A DNA stretch of 54,068 bases. Origin: a virus. The stretch covers positions 1 through 54,068 of IMG/VR virus record IMGVR_UViG_3300044825_001528. The stretch is one strand, 5' to 3'. This document shows, one piece after another, positions 1 through 10,683 of this stretch. The translations under genes were made by a program, and so were the position numbers. The notes below the pieces were generated by a model. It was not told where the DNA came from. It saw only the letters and a program-made list of their open reading frames with translations, and made no database searches. Each line of letters begins with the position of its first letter. Within the stretch, counting starts at the first letter, position 1.

Positions 1-3000
1 ATTACTTATGCTTTCTTCATAAGCAGGCAGATAGTTGTATTCATACACTAATCCTGTGTTCGGGAATATATCAATGAATGTAGTGGTGTTGTTATCATAC
101 ACTGTATCATTTTGAACGCAGTCATCAGTATAGTCAAAAGTAGTTTCCGATATTTGTGCTGCCGTTGTGGCGCTGACTAACAGGCCATCACGCTCATTCA
201 TCTTGACTACTCTACCAAATTCGGCAATGCGAGAGTCAATATTATTGTAAATGATTTGCGTTTTTGTGTAGGGAACATAGTTTAATCTATTGAGCACAGT
301 TTGTGTTCCTGTTAGATCAATAATGTTTCCTATAACTTCTTCAGTATCGCTAATCACCGTGATGTACAGAACAGTATTACTTGCTGTTGCTACAATATTG
401 GTAGGAGTAGTAGAGTTTATAGTATCAGCAATGTATTGAGTATTGCTGGAGCTTTCTCCAAATTCAGCTAAATATCCGTCAATGAAAATTCTGTCCCCAA
501 TTTCAACAGTTGGGTTCAAGCAAGTTATAGATCCATAACGCTGCCCGCTGTTTACATATTGATACACAGACCCTTCCACGCCAGCAACTTGATTTACAGT
601 GTTCAAGTCATAGGGTGATCCAACCACTATATTTGAACCATAGCGATTAGTATCGGTTGATATTCCAAACAGTGCTCCAGTTTGTGGATTATCTGTCTGT
701 AATCGTTGCTGTAGCTCTACCTCATTATAACTTACAAGTATGATTGCTCCATCGCTGGGTGGAGTAGTGAATGTCACCGTTTGAAAATCAGTAAGAGTAT
801 AATCATTGGTCAGCACACTGTTGACATAGACATCAAATTGATTAGCCGTTAGTACTCCATTGACTCCAAAATCACTGGTGTTGCCGTCGCCAACAAATCG
901 TTGATATTTGCGACTGTAAACATACGCGACGCCAGCATCATTGAGTCCATTGATTGACTCATTAGGTGCGCCAACAACTAACTTGACACCATCAATACTG
1001 GTAGCCAATGAATGCGCCCATCCGATATTTGTTGCTGGTGCCGCTAATATTGCTGGATCACCGTATTGACCAGTGATGTTGTCCAAATGTCTGATCTCTA
1101 CTTGACCAGCTTGTTGCTTGCCGATGTAGAGCCAGTTTCCATCGTTGCTAACAGCAATGCTGCTTATGATGTCTGTTGATGGCACAACTGATATTGATTG
1201 CGCCAACAATGTTAATCCAAAACTGTCTATCTCATAGTAGTGTACAGTACTGTTGCTTGCGATATACAGCCCGCTCTTGACCACTACAATCTTTGAGCCA
1301 AACCCAGCATCACCAGTAAGCGTGGTTACTGATCCGTCTCGGTCAATGTAGACAGTATTGGTTGTGCTGTTGCCTACTATTGTTCCAATGCGACTGTCAT
1401 ATGCTACTGCTGTACCAAGATTTGGTGATTGTGACAGTGATAGATTGACCTCTTCAAACACAGGACTTGATCCCCATACTGCCCAGTTGCCGTCGGTGTC
1501 ATAATCAACCCACTGACGAGTTGAGTATAGATCAATGACAGGATAACTGCTGCTGGCTATGTCGCTGGCCTGTGTGTATCGTGCGCTAACGAATCGCATT
1601 GCTATGCCGTTGCCCGCTATAACGGTCGTTGTTGATAGCAACAAATCAACAACCACCGAAGTCAGGCCACTAACGCTCTTTACACGATAGAATCCGTTGA
1701 TCAAGCTATCAAAACTTGAGATAGCAAATGGGTCGTTAGCAGATAAGTTGTGTGCTCCACTAAAGTTGACGGTGACGGTATTGTTCTGATTGTTGACTAT
1801 GCCAACTACTTGTACACCTAAACTCTGTGCTGTTAGTACTGCCCAACTGCTGTCATACTTGGCGATCCAAATGTTGTCACCAGCATACAGTGTGTCAATA
1901 GTTGTAGTGTCATCGTTTAGATTCTCATATTCAAACACATAGAACTTGACATCGCGCTTGTCAACATAACCAGCAGTGGGTAGACCCACTTCAGTTGTGT
2001 ATGGCAAGGTGTACTTGGGCAAGAAGCTCTGACTTGTAGGAGGACGCTCCCAGTTGATTAGTTGTGATAGCAACACTGTCTGATTGGCTAGAGCTATGTT
2101 GCCGCTGCTACTAAATCCAAGTAGTGTTGGGTTACCTGTGAGCAAGTGTTGATTCAGTTCTGCCTCTACATAGTTGCTGTTGAGAACTTTTCCAAAGCTG
2201 GCGCTGTTGATAGCCCAGTTCTCGTAGATGTCGTAGTTGATAGCACCCTGATCAAAGTTGGCGTTCTTGAAGCCCTCTGCTATCTGTACAGTGCCCTTCT
2301 CCTTGATCAGGTTCTTGTAGACATTGATCTGGGTGATGTCAGACAAATCTGCGGCAGTCATATACTCGCGTGGACGATAGCCAATCAAGCTGAACGATAA
2401 CTGATCAGCGTCAAGCTCAAGATTGGCTCTGTTGGTGTCGTAGTAGTACTGACTCTCTGCTGCCATAGTGCTTGGGTTAGGAAGCAGTCCACGCTTGATC
2501 TGATCGTAGTCAACTCTCAACCACAAGTTGGTATCAAACTCCAAGCTGGGTTCTATCAGTGTGCTTGCTACCCAGTATAGGCTCTTGTACAGCACAATGC
2601 TGCCCTTGGCATACTTGAGATTGCTCTGCCATTCCTGTATGTTGTTCTCGTTCAGTATGAAGCCTGCGGTGTCAACGAATCCAGACCATAGTGCCGTCTT
2701 GTACCCCTTGAGTAGCAGTCGTGGCTGACGCAGACCAGTGATCAAGTTGTAGATCACATCGTTGAACACGCTACTATTGTCAAACACGATTGCGTGCTCC
2801 ATACTGCTCAAGTTTAGACTGGTGTAGCTAACAGTGTCACCGTCGTTTAGCACCTTGATGCTGAAACTCTCGTTCTCACGAATCACGGCACTGTTCTGAC
2901 TCTGTATCGGTATCAGGTTCTGATTCAGCACAAAGTTCTGATCCTGTATGGTCAGTGGCTGAACAACCAGTCCAGGTCTGTACACTGTGAAGTACTGTGC

Positions 3001-6000
3001 GTTAGGGTTCAATGCTATGACACTGCCAACATCCCAGTCCTGCTCGCTCCAGGCCAAGAACTCCTGTATCATCCGATCCCAGTCGTACACTATGCCCTCA
3101 CTGGAGTTCTCAAACACTGCGCCCTGTTGTATCAGATAGTGCCCATAGTTGTTCAAGAAGTCAGCCACCGTGTCGCGACCATATAGCAGTGCTCCATAGG
3201 GCACTATGTACTCGCGATCAGTGTACCAGTCGTTCCAGACCTTGACTGTGGTTCCATTGACGCTGATGTTTCTATACAGTCCATTCTGCTTGGGTTGTGC
3301 CAGTGTAAAGTACTGACGGTTCACGCTGTTGCCCCATACTCTCCAACCGTTAGCATCACGCTGTACGATCACGCTGCTGTAGTATAGCTGCTCCTCTGGT
3401 GGATTGTCGTATAGCAGCACCGCATAGCTCTCATCTGGTACCAAGAAGCTGGTGTTCTTGCTGTTGGGAGTAGCGCGCTCAATATAGAACTTCAAGTAGT
3501 CCTTGGCACTGAACCCAGCCATATTGTAGGTCAGTCGCACATCCATATTCTGTAGCAGTGTGCTCACTGTTTCGTAGCCGCTCAAGTTGCGAATATTGAC
3601 ATAATCAACTATCCAGTTGATGTAGCTGTTCTTGGCAGTACCGTTGCCATAGATCTGTAGCGTTCTGCTATCCAAGTGATAGCGATTGTTGTACAGATAC
3701 TGGTTCAGTACGGTGTTGAACTTGTACAGATCCAGATCGGCGAACAAGTTGAAGAACTTGGCTGGCTTGGTCAGTGCCAGTACGCGCATCAGATCAAACG
3801 GCCAGGTGCTGCTCTTGATGTAGCTGCTCTCGGCTGGAGCAACATCACCAACACGCCAGTCACGATTGAAGGTCAAGCGATTGTAGTTGCCTACTATGAC
3901 CTCAAACGGGTTCAATAGTTCACCCGCACTGTTCACTGGCAGTATGTCAAGCAGTTCTGGACGCTCACGCTGTGTATCAACATAGCTGTCACCGTCGTTC
4001 CAGATGTAGCCCTGTGCTATCTCGTTCCACATATAGGTGTTGCCACTGGTGTATGGAGCAGCACCGTAGCGACTGTCCCACCAACTTGGCTTCACTGATA
4101 GACCCAGCATCTCCCAGGGTGCGGTATCGGGGCTATCAGTGTCGTATAGCCAACGATAGATACCACGCCAGTAGCCCTGCTGTAGTGCTGTGTTGGATAG
4201 CTTGTTGCTGCTCTGGTTGTAGTTGTAGCTGAATGGGTTGGCTATGTTGTAGACCTGGGTCTTGTAGTCAATCCTATTGGCACCCACCCAATTTAGAAAC
4301 TCGGTGCTGTAGATGTCAAGGATCTCACTGTTGCTGTAGTCAGTGCTGCGAAACTGCCCTGGAGCCACATCGGCCCAGATCAAGGGTATGTCACCTCCTG
4401 TCTTGATGTTGTTGTAGATGCGTGTCTCAAACTCTAACAGAGCTATGTCTCTGAAGTCAACAAGCTGTCCATCCACATAGGGTCCGTACAGCTTGTTGTA
4501 GCTACCATCGTGACCGCGTATGAAGTAGGTCGCTGGTGTGTAGCTAGTATCGTAGACCACTGCGGGCACATAGGCAGGGTACATACCCATACTGCTTGGA
4601 GTGCTTGGGCAGTAGCTGCCATAGGTCTGGTTGTACTCCTTGACGGTCAGTGTATCACCAGCAACGATTGGATAAGTCACAGTCACACTGGCTGCTATCG
4701 GGCTGACCACATAGTCAACGCCGCGAACCAACTGTTTGGTTCTGACTACGCCATTGATCGTGCGTGACAGATACAGTGCGACCGCATAGTAGTTGGCACT
4801 GTCAGTTGTATAGACACGATCCAAGGTGAAGATGGCAGTAGCAGGGGCAGCACCGAATGTGTAGGTGTTGGTGATGAACGGGCTGCCACTGAACAGCGTG
4901 TCAGTCCAGAAGAAAGTAGTGCTGTTGCTACGAGTAGTTGTAATCTCATATATGATGCTGTCAAGTATTTCGGCTGGACTGTTGATGATGCTGTAGTCGT
5001 TTTTGAATGCCAAGTCAACTATCAGGCTCTTGTAGATGTTGTACTGGTCACGGTTGTACTGTAGAGCACTAAAGAAGTTGACCTGTGGCTTGCGTAAGAA
5101 CAGACCAGGCAACACCAAGCTGGCGCTGTTCTGTATGATGCTGGTACCGTAGCTGTTCAGATTGCCCAGGTCGTGTATGTTGTTGTCACCGAACAGTGGG
5201 CCAGTGACGCCTGGAGCGTTGCTGTAGATTGTCTGGTACTGGTTTCGGATGTCTCCAACATCAACAGTGGTGATGTTGGTGTTGAACGGGTTGCTCTGTA
5301 GGTTGCTTGGAATCTGATAGAAGGCAGTAGCACTGACACTGTTGCTGTAGACCAACACAGTGACCTTGGTGTCAATGCCGACTTGTGCTGCCAGCGTGAC
5401 GGTAGTTGTGCCAGCAACAGTATCAACAGTGACTGTGAACTCATCACCGTTCAGTGCTGTGTCATTGACATAAACCTGTACAGGAGTCCAAGCTGTATCC
5501 GCATCAGCAACAGCAGGAACATCACAGACCACTGTGTTAGTTGGGGTAGTAACGGTGAACTCAAAGGTCTGGTACTGTATGCTTGGAGCAGCAGCGTTGA
5601 CCCAGCCTGAGAGCAGTTCGTAGGTTGTTGGGCTTGTATTGTTGTGTACGAACCCAATATTGATTGCCTGCTCAACGATATCATTGGTAGGAGTCTTGTA
5701 GCTGAAGGTGTCAGTGTTCATATTCACCGTGAAGCTGATGTCCCCGATGTTGGTCACGCTGCTGTAGGTGATAGAGAAGCCCAGCACTGGGTCGTTTGGA
5801 CCACTGCCTGGTGTGTAGCTGAACAACTTGGTGCCGGCAAAGGTGGTGCCACTGTACACAGTGCTGTTGCCTATGCTGATACCCTGGCTGTCATAGATGT
5901 CGAACAGTGGTGCCTGATTGATGGTGGTTTTTAGTTGACACTGCGACCAAGTTTCAGTGTCAACTGTCCAGCGCCAAGTAGTACCCAACCATTCGGAACC

Positions 6001-7185
6001 ATTGAGAACACAGAACTGACTGTTGTTGATAATAGTTGCGCCAGCATCTGTCAGGGCAATCACATCACTGCCACCAGGGCCTGCTGGCACAATGTTGACC
6101 GTGTATACATTCTTACGCACTGACAAATTAGTATCAGCCGCAAATACTATGGTATCGTCCTGCTTCAGCGTGTATCCATCTACTACATAGCTTGCTTGTC
6201 CCTCAATAGTTGTAAAGGCATTAGTTGTTACCGTGTCTAATACAGTGATAGCACCGACACTGTTGTTACCGCTGTTCCATAGCTGTAGATTGCCTCTAAA
6301 CTCAAGTATTGGTCGCAGTGCTCTGGTAACAGGGTTGCTGTTCTCACTGGTTACTGAACCAAGTGCTGTAGTTGTAGTGTCAAGTACATCCTGATGGAAC
6401 CAGCGATTGCTGCGAGTCCAAGCATTATTATCGCTGCTGTTTCTGCTGATTGTCAAGTAATCTGGGTTCACACTTGCCAACAGAGTAGCGTCCCAAGCAA
6501 CTACATCCCAGGGCTCTGCGTCCCATAGTCCATACACGGCGCTACCACTTGCCTCTGGCACCACAAAGTTACCAACGGGTAGCAACACTATGCTGGTACC
6601 AACTCCCTCTACATAGTACTGATTGCCACTATAACTGCTGGGCTCAACAGTTCCAAACTCAACTTTCAGACCGTTGGTGAACTTGATAGCATTGCTGCTT
6701 GTGTACTGTTGCTGTCCCAGTATATCATTGATAGTTCCACTGACAACTACTGGCACGGCATCTGGTCCAAGTGGTATCCAATAGTATTGAGCGTAGTTGA
6801 CTATCTTGTCGTAGTCAACGAACGGGTCCCAACTGTAGAAGTCGTTCTCAAACAATCTGTTCTGATTGTTGACTATGGAACCCTGGTTCTTCAGTGCCTG
6901 TACGATTCCTGGGTAGCTGATAAAGTCCTGTGCTGTCTGCGTCTCTGGTTTCAGAAACACTACACTGGGATCAAGTTGATAGTCAGTGCGAGATTTAGTT
7001 GGCTCTACAACATATTTGTCCCAAGGATCAACGCCATTGCCATATTTGTTGCCAATGAAACCCTCAACACGAGCAAGTTCGGGCTGCTGTGTGAGTACAT
7101 CCAAGCTGGCAGCCAAGAACTGCTTGTTGGTGTCGGTTCTAAAGATCTCGGGTAGAAAGTCAACTGTTCTTACTTTGGTCACCAT
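1..7185 (-). CDS. gp7: Baseplate wedge protein, gp7-like, very large, C-terminus outside window
   Basis: An open frame from the ATG at 7185 runs to the left edge without a stop in my reading, giving at least 2395 residues. The position directly after gp6, 18 bp downstream in the same direction, and the N-terminal start MVTKVRTVDFLPEIF fit T4 gp7, the wedge protein that links gp6, gp8 and gp10. T4 gp7 is about 1030 residues, so this protein is more than twice the usual size. The middle part (about residues 650-1500) is rich in Trp/Tyr/Asn with baseplate-like character. The last 500 or so visible residues contain short FG-GAP-like segments such as KLVVGAPNES followed by GVAYVYSRK, and SNIVVGSPYD, which suggest a beta-propeller. 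The identity with gp7 rests on order more than on motifs. The extra C-terminal part may be a fused adhesin. A Shine-Dalgarno-like GAGATAGGAA precedes the start. Confidence 0.7.
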   Translation of the reverse strand, partial: MVTKVRTVDFLPEIFRTDTNKQFLAASLDVLTQQPELARVEGFIGNKYGNGVDPWDKYVVEPTKSRTDYQLDPSVVFLKPETQTAQDFISYPGIVQALKNQGSIVNNQNRLFENDFYSWDPFVDYDKIVNYAQYYWIPLGPDAVPVVVSGTINDILGQQQYTSSNAIKFTNGLKVEFGTVEPSSYSGNQYYVEGVGTSIVLLPVGNFVVPEASGSAVYGLWDAEPWDVVAWDATLLASVNPDYLTISRNSSDNNAWTRSNRWFHQDVLDTTTTALGSVTSENSNPVTRALRPILEFRGNLQLWNSGNNSVGAITVLDTVTTNAFTTIEGQASYVVDGYTLKQDDTIVFAADTNLSVRKNVYTVNIVPAGPGGSDVIALTDAGATIINNSQFCVLNGSEWLGTTWRWTVDTETWSQCQLKTTINQAPLFDIYDSQGISIGNSTVYSGTTFAGTKLFSYTPGSGPNDPVLGFSITYSSVTNIGDISFTVNMNTDTFSYKTPTNDIVEQAINIGFVHNNTSPTTYELLSGWVNAAAPSIQYQTFEFTVTTPTNTVVCDVPAVADADTAWTPVQVYVNDTALNGDEFTVTVDTVAGTTTVTLAAQVGIDTKVTVLVYSNSVSATAFYQIPSNLQSNPFNTNITTVDVGDIRNQYQTIYSNAPGVTGPLFGDNNIHDLGNLNSYGTSIIQNSASLVLPGLFLRKPQVNFFSALQYNRDQYNIYKSLIVDLAFKNDYSIINSPAEILDSIIYEITTTRSNSTTFFWTDTLFSGSPFITNTYTFGAAPATAIFTLDRVYTTDSANYYAVALYLSRTINGVVRTKQLVRGVDYVVSPIAASVTVTYPIVAGDTLTVKEYNQTYGSYCPSTPSSMGMYPAYVPAVVYDTSYTPATYFIRGHDGSYNKLYGPYVDGQLVDFRDIALLEFETRIYNNIKTGGDIPLIWADVAPGQFRSTDYSNSEILDIYSTEFLNWVGANRIDYKTQVYNIANPFSYNYNQSSNKLSNTALQQGYWRGIYRWLYDTDSPDTAPWEMLGLSVKPSWWDSRYGAAPYTSGNTYMWNEIAQGYIWNDGDSYVDTQRERPELLDILPVNSAGELLNPFEVIVGNYNRLTFNRDWRVGDVAPAESSYIKSSTWPFDLMRVLALTKPAKFFNLFADLDLYKFNTVLNQYLYNNRYHLDSRTLQIYGNGTAKNSYINWIVDYVNIRNLSGYETVSTLLQNMDVRLTYNMAGFSAKDYLKFYIERATPNSKNTSFLVPDESYAVLLYDNPPEEQLYYSSVIVQRDANGWRVWGNSVNRQYFTLAQPKQNGLYRNISVNGTTVKVWNDWYTDREYIVPYGALLYGRDTVADFLNNYGHYLIQQGAVFENSSEGIVYDWDRMIQEFLAWSEQDWDVGSVIALNPNAQYFTVYRPGLVVQPLTIQDQNFVLNQNLIPIQSQNSAVIRENESFSIKVLNDGDTVSYTSLNLSSMEHAIVFDNSSVFNDVIYNLITGLRQPRLLLKGYKTALWSGFVDTAGFILNENNIQEWQSNLKYAKGSIVLYKSLYWVASTLIEPSLEFDTNLWLRVDYDQIKRGLLPNPSTMAAESQYYYDTNRANLELDADQLSFSLIGYRPREYMTAADLSDITQINVYKNLIKEKGTVQIAEGFKNANFDQGAINYDIYENWAINSASFGKVLNSNYVEAELNQHLLTGNPTLLGFSSSGNIALANQTVLLSQLINWERPPTSQSFLPKYTLPYTTEVGLPTAGYVDKRDVKFYVFEYENLNDDTTTIDTLYAGDNIWIAKYDSSWAVLTAQSLGVQVVGIVNNQNNTVTVNFSGAHNLSANDPFAISSFDSLINGFYRVKSVSGLTSVVVDLLLSTTTVIAGNGIAMRFVSARYTQASDIASSSYPVIDLYSTRQWVDYDTDGNWAVWGSSPVFEEVNLSLSQSPNLGTAVAYDSRIGTIVGNSTTNTVYIDRDGSVTTLTGDAGFGSKIVVVKSGLYIASNSTVHYYEIDSFGLTLLAQSISVVPSTDIISSIAVSNDGNWLYIGKQQAGQVEIRHLDNITGQYGDPAILAAPATNIGWAHSLATSIDGVKLVVGAPNESINGLNDAGVAYVYSRKYQRFVGDGNTSDFGVNGVLTANQFDVYVNSVLTNDYTLTDFQTVTFTTPPSDGAIILVSYNEVELQQRLQTDNPQTGALFGISTDTNRYGSNIVVGSPYDLNTVNQVAGVEGSVYQYVNSGQRYGSITCLNPTVEIGDRIFIDGYLAEFGESSSNTQYIADTINSTTPTNIVATASNTVLYITVISDTEEVIGNIIDLTGTQTVLNRLNYVPYTKTQIIYNNIDSRIAEFGRVVKMNERDGLLVSATTAAQISETTFDYTDDCVQNDTVYDNNTTTFIDIFPNTGLVYEYNYLPAYEESISN

Positions 7186-7203
7186 CGTGTCTATTCCTAT
7201 CTC

Positions 7204-10200
7204 TTATACGCTACGCTGTAGTGCCTGTGGAGTCAAGGCGCTGATTACTATGATGTCGGTCACTGTTGCCCCATTGACAAAGATCTCGTTGGCGGCACTG
7301 CGTATCTCATACAGATCGCCAAAGGTTTGATTAGGGTCATTGGGCACTAACACCACACTGCTGATCAATCCTGCCAACTCAACGTGTAGATAGGCAGTGA
7401 GTTCACTGAAGTAGAAGGTGTCTCCGAAGTCCCACTTGTCAAGCGTGAAGTAGCTGTTCAGTGCTGCCAACACACTGCTGCGTATCTGACTATCGCTGGC
7501 AGTTGTTCCAACACTCTTGATCACTTTGATCTTACCCTGTAGAGCGGGACTGGCTTTGGTTCCAAACAGGGGCTTGAAGGTCACACTGTTCAGTACCACA
7601 CTGTCACTCAACATCTTGAAGTCGTCCACAGCATTGTACTGCTGCTGTAGTTCACTCATAGTTGGCTTTAGTGGTTCTGGTATTGTGCCTGTGCTGTCAT
7701 TGATCCAGTTCTGATACTGACTGTAGTAGGCTTGTGTGACCAAGTACAGATCAATGATATTAGTTGTTGCTGGATCTATTCTGGTTGTGTTGTTGCTGTT
7801 GTGTCTGTACTGAAAGTTGATGGTGCTACGACCAGTTTTTACAGTATAGTTGCTGCTGACATCATTTAGTAGTAGCACTGGAGGTGTTATGCCTATCTGC
7901 TGCTGTGTCTTGTAGAACTTGTTCTCACTAGTAGCATAGAACACTGTGCCTGCTGGGTACTCGTAGATCACATCCTCAATCTGACTTTGAATAGCATAAG
8001 CAGTAATAACCGCACCCTGCGGCAATAGTTGTTGTCTTGTCAACAGTTGTACATCATTGATCAACTCAAAGAACACATAGGCACCACTGCTTGTGCCAAC
8101 AATGTTAGTGAAGAAATCAGGATCAGTGGTCATATCGGTCACAGGATCAATACTGCTGACCTTGACCTGATAGTCATTGGGATAACCATCACTCAATGTT
8201 GGCTGTGCGGTCACATTGAGCACATAATCTACTCCCAGTGTTCCAGTCAGAGTAGGATTACTATTGGTTCTGATGATGTTCACAAAGTCACTCAACACTT
8301 GACCACTCTTGGGATCATACACACGAGCACTGGTATCAAACACAAATCTGACCTCACTGACGCTGCCAAAGTAGTAGTTGGTGTTGCGTATAGTGACCAA
8401 GTAGGTCTGATTGATACTGTTGTACTCAAACTTTACGAACCATAGGGCATCGTTGACTGGTCCAACAGACCAACGATTTTCCACTATGGTCTTGGCATTG
8501 TCATACACCAAGCTAAAGTTTTGTTCGTTTCTGATCAACTCAACTATGGAGTCAACTATCGTGCTATCCAGTGTGTTATCAAAGCTTGGTATGATTGCTG
8601 ATCCAAGAACTCCACTGCTAATAGTGGGATCAAGATATGCTCCAGTAGGAACATAACTATTCAGCGTAATCGGGCCAGTTCCATTGCTAAAGTTTCCACT
8701 GCCGAAGTTTTTACCATCTCCAACCACAGTGTCAACAGATACCCATATGCTCAACTTGTCTCCAGCATTCAAGTCGGGTATTCCAGTTTGTAATCTGTTG
8801 TTGCTGTCAAAGTATCTGGGTGCTCCTGTGACTGGATCAGGACTTGGCAAGAACTTTAGCAGTGCTCCACTGGTGATGTACTTCATTGTATACGCACTGG
8901 AAATACCACTGCTGACTGGTATTGTTCCTCCGCTTATTTTGATGTAGAAGTACCCATTGACATTCCTTCCATCTATTCCACTTGCGTTCCAGTAAGTGTA
9001 GTTGTCAACACTCTCTCCACCAGGATAATATCCAGTATAGCGTGGATAATGTTGTTGATAGTACTGTACTGCGGCTGTATCTGATAGCAACACACTCAAT
9101 GTTTGGCTCAAGAACTCCAGTGCTATGTTGATACTACTGGTGCTAAAGGTGACGGTTCCACTTTGATTGTCAGTGTATAGAGCACCGTCATCAGCAAAGA
9201 TGTTGGCACTGCTGTACTTGAATGTAGGATCAAGTAGGTCAAGATTTCTGCTGACTCCAATACTGCTGCGATTTACAGCAGTGCTCTTGATAATGCTGTT
9301 GTACAATGTGTATGGGAAGTTGCTGTAATCTTCGCCATTGACCATACGATTTTGAGTATAGTAGCGTGCGGGTGCTCGTTGCTTGATAGCTGATAGTGGC
9401 TCGCGCTGTAATGCAGTGCTAACTGTTGTTTGTAAACTCAATGTAATGGTCAGGGTCTCTATACGATTGGTTCTGCTTACATATGGAATGTTGACTACTA
9501 TGCCCTGCATCTCACTTGGGCTAATGGTATATGTCTGTGCGTTACCGCTACGAACATAAGCACGATACAGTCCAACAGGAACCTCACCAAATACTCCATC
9601 TCCAAACTGATATGTGACCTGATCATTGAACCTGCTGCCTACACTGAATACACGACGGGCATTATTTCCCTGTAGATTAGCATTGGCATACACAGTTTCT
9701 ACTTGTGTCCATAGATTTTGTATAGCGCCATTATCATCAAGTTGATATAGCCAAGTATCTGTATTGTTGATTCCTTGAATGTCTATGGGCTGAAGATTAT
9801 TTTGTATGGCTTCAGCAAATCTGAAATCATATGGCTGTAATGTTCCCTGTTTAAAGTAGAAGAAGAATCCAGTGTTGGGGCTTCCAAATCCAAGTTTATC
9901 GCTGCGATAGACCATATTGAATTGATTTGTTGGTGCTGGTGGCAATTCATACAAACTCTCACTATTCACACTGGTAACACTGACCAACTCAAAGTCCATA
10001 ATCAATGCATCTATTTCGGTTCTAAATGGTATAACAGGAAGTTGCTCTGGTGTGGAAATAGTGTACTCATCGGTTTTGATTCCAAGTATACTATTTGTGT
10101 TTCCTGGACGACCAACACGCTGATTGTTTACCAATGCAGCATTTATGATAGTATTGAACTGTTCCTGCCAGTTCTGATTAGCAGCATCATTCCACAGCAC

Positions 10201-10623
10201 GGTGACATTACTCAAATTGACACCATTGATATCAAGCACGCTTTCTGTTGTACTGATTGATTGAACTTTCAACAGTCCTTGGCCTGCTATATTACGCTTG
10301 GGTGTGTAGCTTACAAGATTAGCTAACTTGATTACACTGTCACGACGCTCGGCAGTATCAATAAAGTTCTCACGAGCGTTCAAGTCACCACGAAATGCCA
10401 GTGCTTGACCCATATAGGCGATCACATCAAGCAGTGCTACAAACTCACTACTCTCAATGTAATCGTTGAATGTTTCTGGGTAGTATGTGGTTAGATAGTC
10501 AATAAAGCTCTTACGCAGTGTATCGTAATCGTATGCCTGAAAATCTGCGTCACGATAGCTTTGATATAATCGCTTCCAATCTTGAAGCCCGAATAGAGCA
10601 CTTTGTCTGCTGCTTGTAGCCAT
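7204..10623 (-). CDS. gp6: Baseplate wedge subunit gp6
   Basis: 1139-residue protein. gp6 forms the inner ring of the T4 baseplate as dimers and joins the six wedges. The N-terminus (residues about 15-100) carries the typical run YDYDTLRKSFIDYL, a segment around FNDYIESSEFVALLDVIAYMG and LNARENFIDTAERRDSV, which I associate with the gp6/gp-J family of myovirus baseplate proteins. The length is above T4 gp6 (660 residues) but larger gp6 proteins are usual in marine T4-like phages. It follows gp25 in the same operon, as expected for the gp25-gp6-gp7 wedge group, and has its own late promoter-like octamer 25 bp upstream of the ATG. Start chosen at the first ATG, which precedes MATSSRQSALFGLQD. 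Confidence 0.9.
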   Translation of the reverse strand: MATSSRQSALFGLQDWKRLYQSYRDADFQAYDYDTLRKSFIDYLTTYYPETFNDYIESSEFVALLDVIAYMGQALAFRGDLNARENFIDTAERRDSVIKLANLVSYTPKRNIAGQGLLKVQSISTTESVLDINGVNLSNVTVLWNDAANQNWQEQFNTIINAALVNNQRVGRPGNTNSILGIKTDEYTISTPEQLPVIPFRTEIDALIMDFELVSVTSVNSESLYELPPAPTNQFNMVYRSDKLGFGSPNTGFFFYFKQGTLQPYDFRFAEAIQNNLQPIDIQGINNTDTWLYQLDDNGAIQNLWTQVETVYANANLQGNNARRVFSVGSRFNDQVTYQFGDGVFGEVPVGLYRAYVRSGNAQTYTISPSEMQGIVVNIPYVSRTNRIETLTITLSLQTTVSTALQREPLSAIKQRAPARYYTQNRMVNGEDYSNFPYTLYNSIIKSTAVNRSSIGVSRNLDLLDPTFKYSSANIFADDGALYTDNQSGTVTFSTSSINIALEFLSQTLSVLLSDTAAVQYYQQHYPRYTGYYPGGESVDNYTYWNASGIDGRNVNGYFYIKISGGTIPVSSGISSAYTMKYITSGALLKFLPSPDPVTGAPRYFDSNNRLQTGIPDLNAGDKLSIWVSVDTVVGDGKNFGSGNFSNGTGPITLNSYVPTGAYLDPTISSGVLGSAIIPSFDNTLDSTIVDSIVELIRNEQNFSLVYDNAKTIVENRWSVGPVNDALWFVKFEYNSINQTYLVTIRNTNYYFGSVSEVRFVFDTSARVYDPKSGQVLSDFVNIIRTNSNPTLTGTLGVDYVLNVTAQPTLSDGYPNDYQVKVSSIDPVTDMTTDPDFFTNIVGTSSGAYVFFELINDVQLLTRQQLLPQGAVITAYAIQSQIEDVIYEYPAGTVFYATSENKFYKTQQQIGITPPVLLLNDVSSNYTVKTGRSTINFQYRHNSNNTTRIDPATTNIIDLYLVTQAYYSQYQNWINDSTGTIPEPLKPTMSELQQQYNAVDDFKMLSDSVVLNSVTFKPLFGTKASPALQGKIKVIKSVGTTASDSQIRSSVLAALNSYFTLDKWDFGDTFYFSELTAYLHVELAGLISSVVLVPNDPNQTFGDLYEIRSAANEIFVNGATVTDIIVISALTPQALQRSV

Positions 10624-10647
10624 ATCAGTTATAGTCCTATGATATAG

Positions 10648-10655
10648 TATTTATC
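10648..10655 (-). promoter_or_regulatory. T4-type late promoter for gp6
   Basis: On the minus strand this octamer reads GATAAATA, one base from the T4 late consensus TATAAATA recognised by gp55. It lies 24 bp before the gp6 ATG in a 60-bp gap between gp25 and gp6, at a sensible distance for a short leader. Confidence 0.6.
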
Positions 10656-10683
10656 ATAGTCTAAAACTGCTATTTTATTGACT

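Noticed and set aside
2146-6123. Several plus-strand ORFs of 60-100 codons
   Set aside because: All lie inside the long minus-strand gp7 frame, have no gene-like spacing and no recognisable domains.
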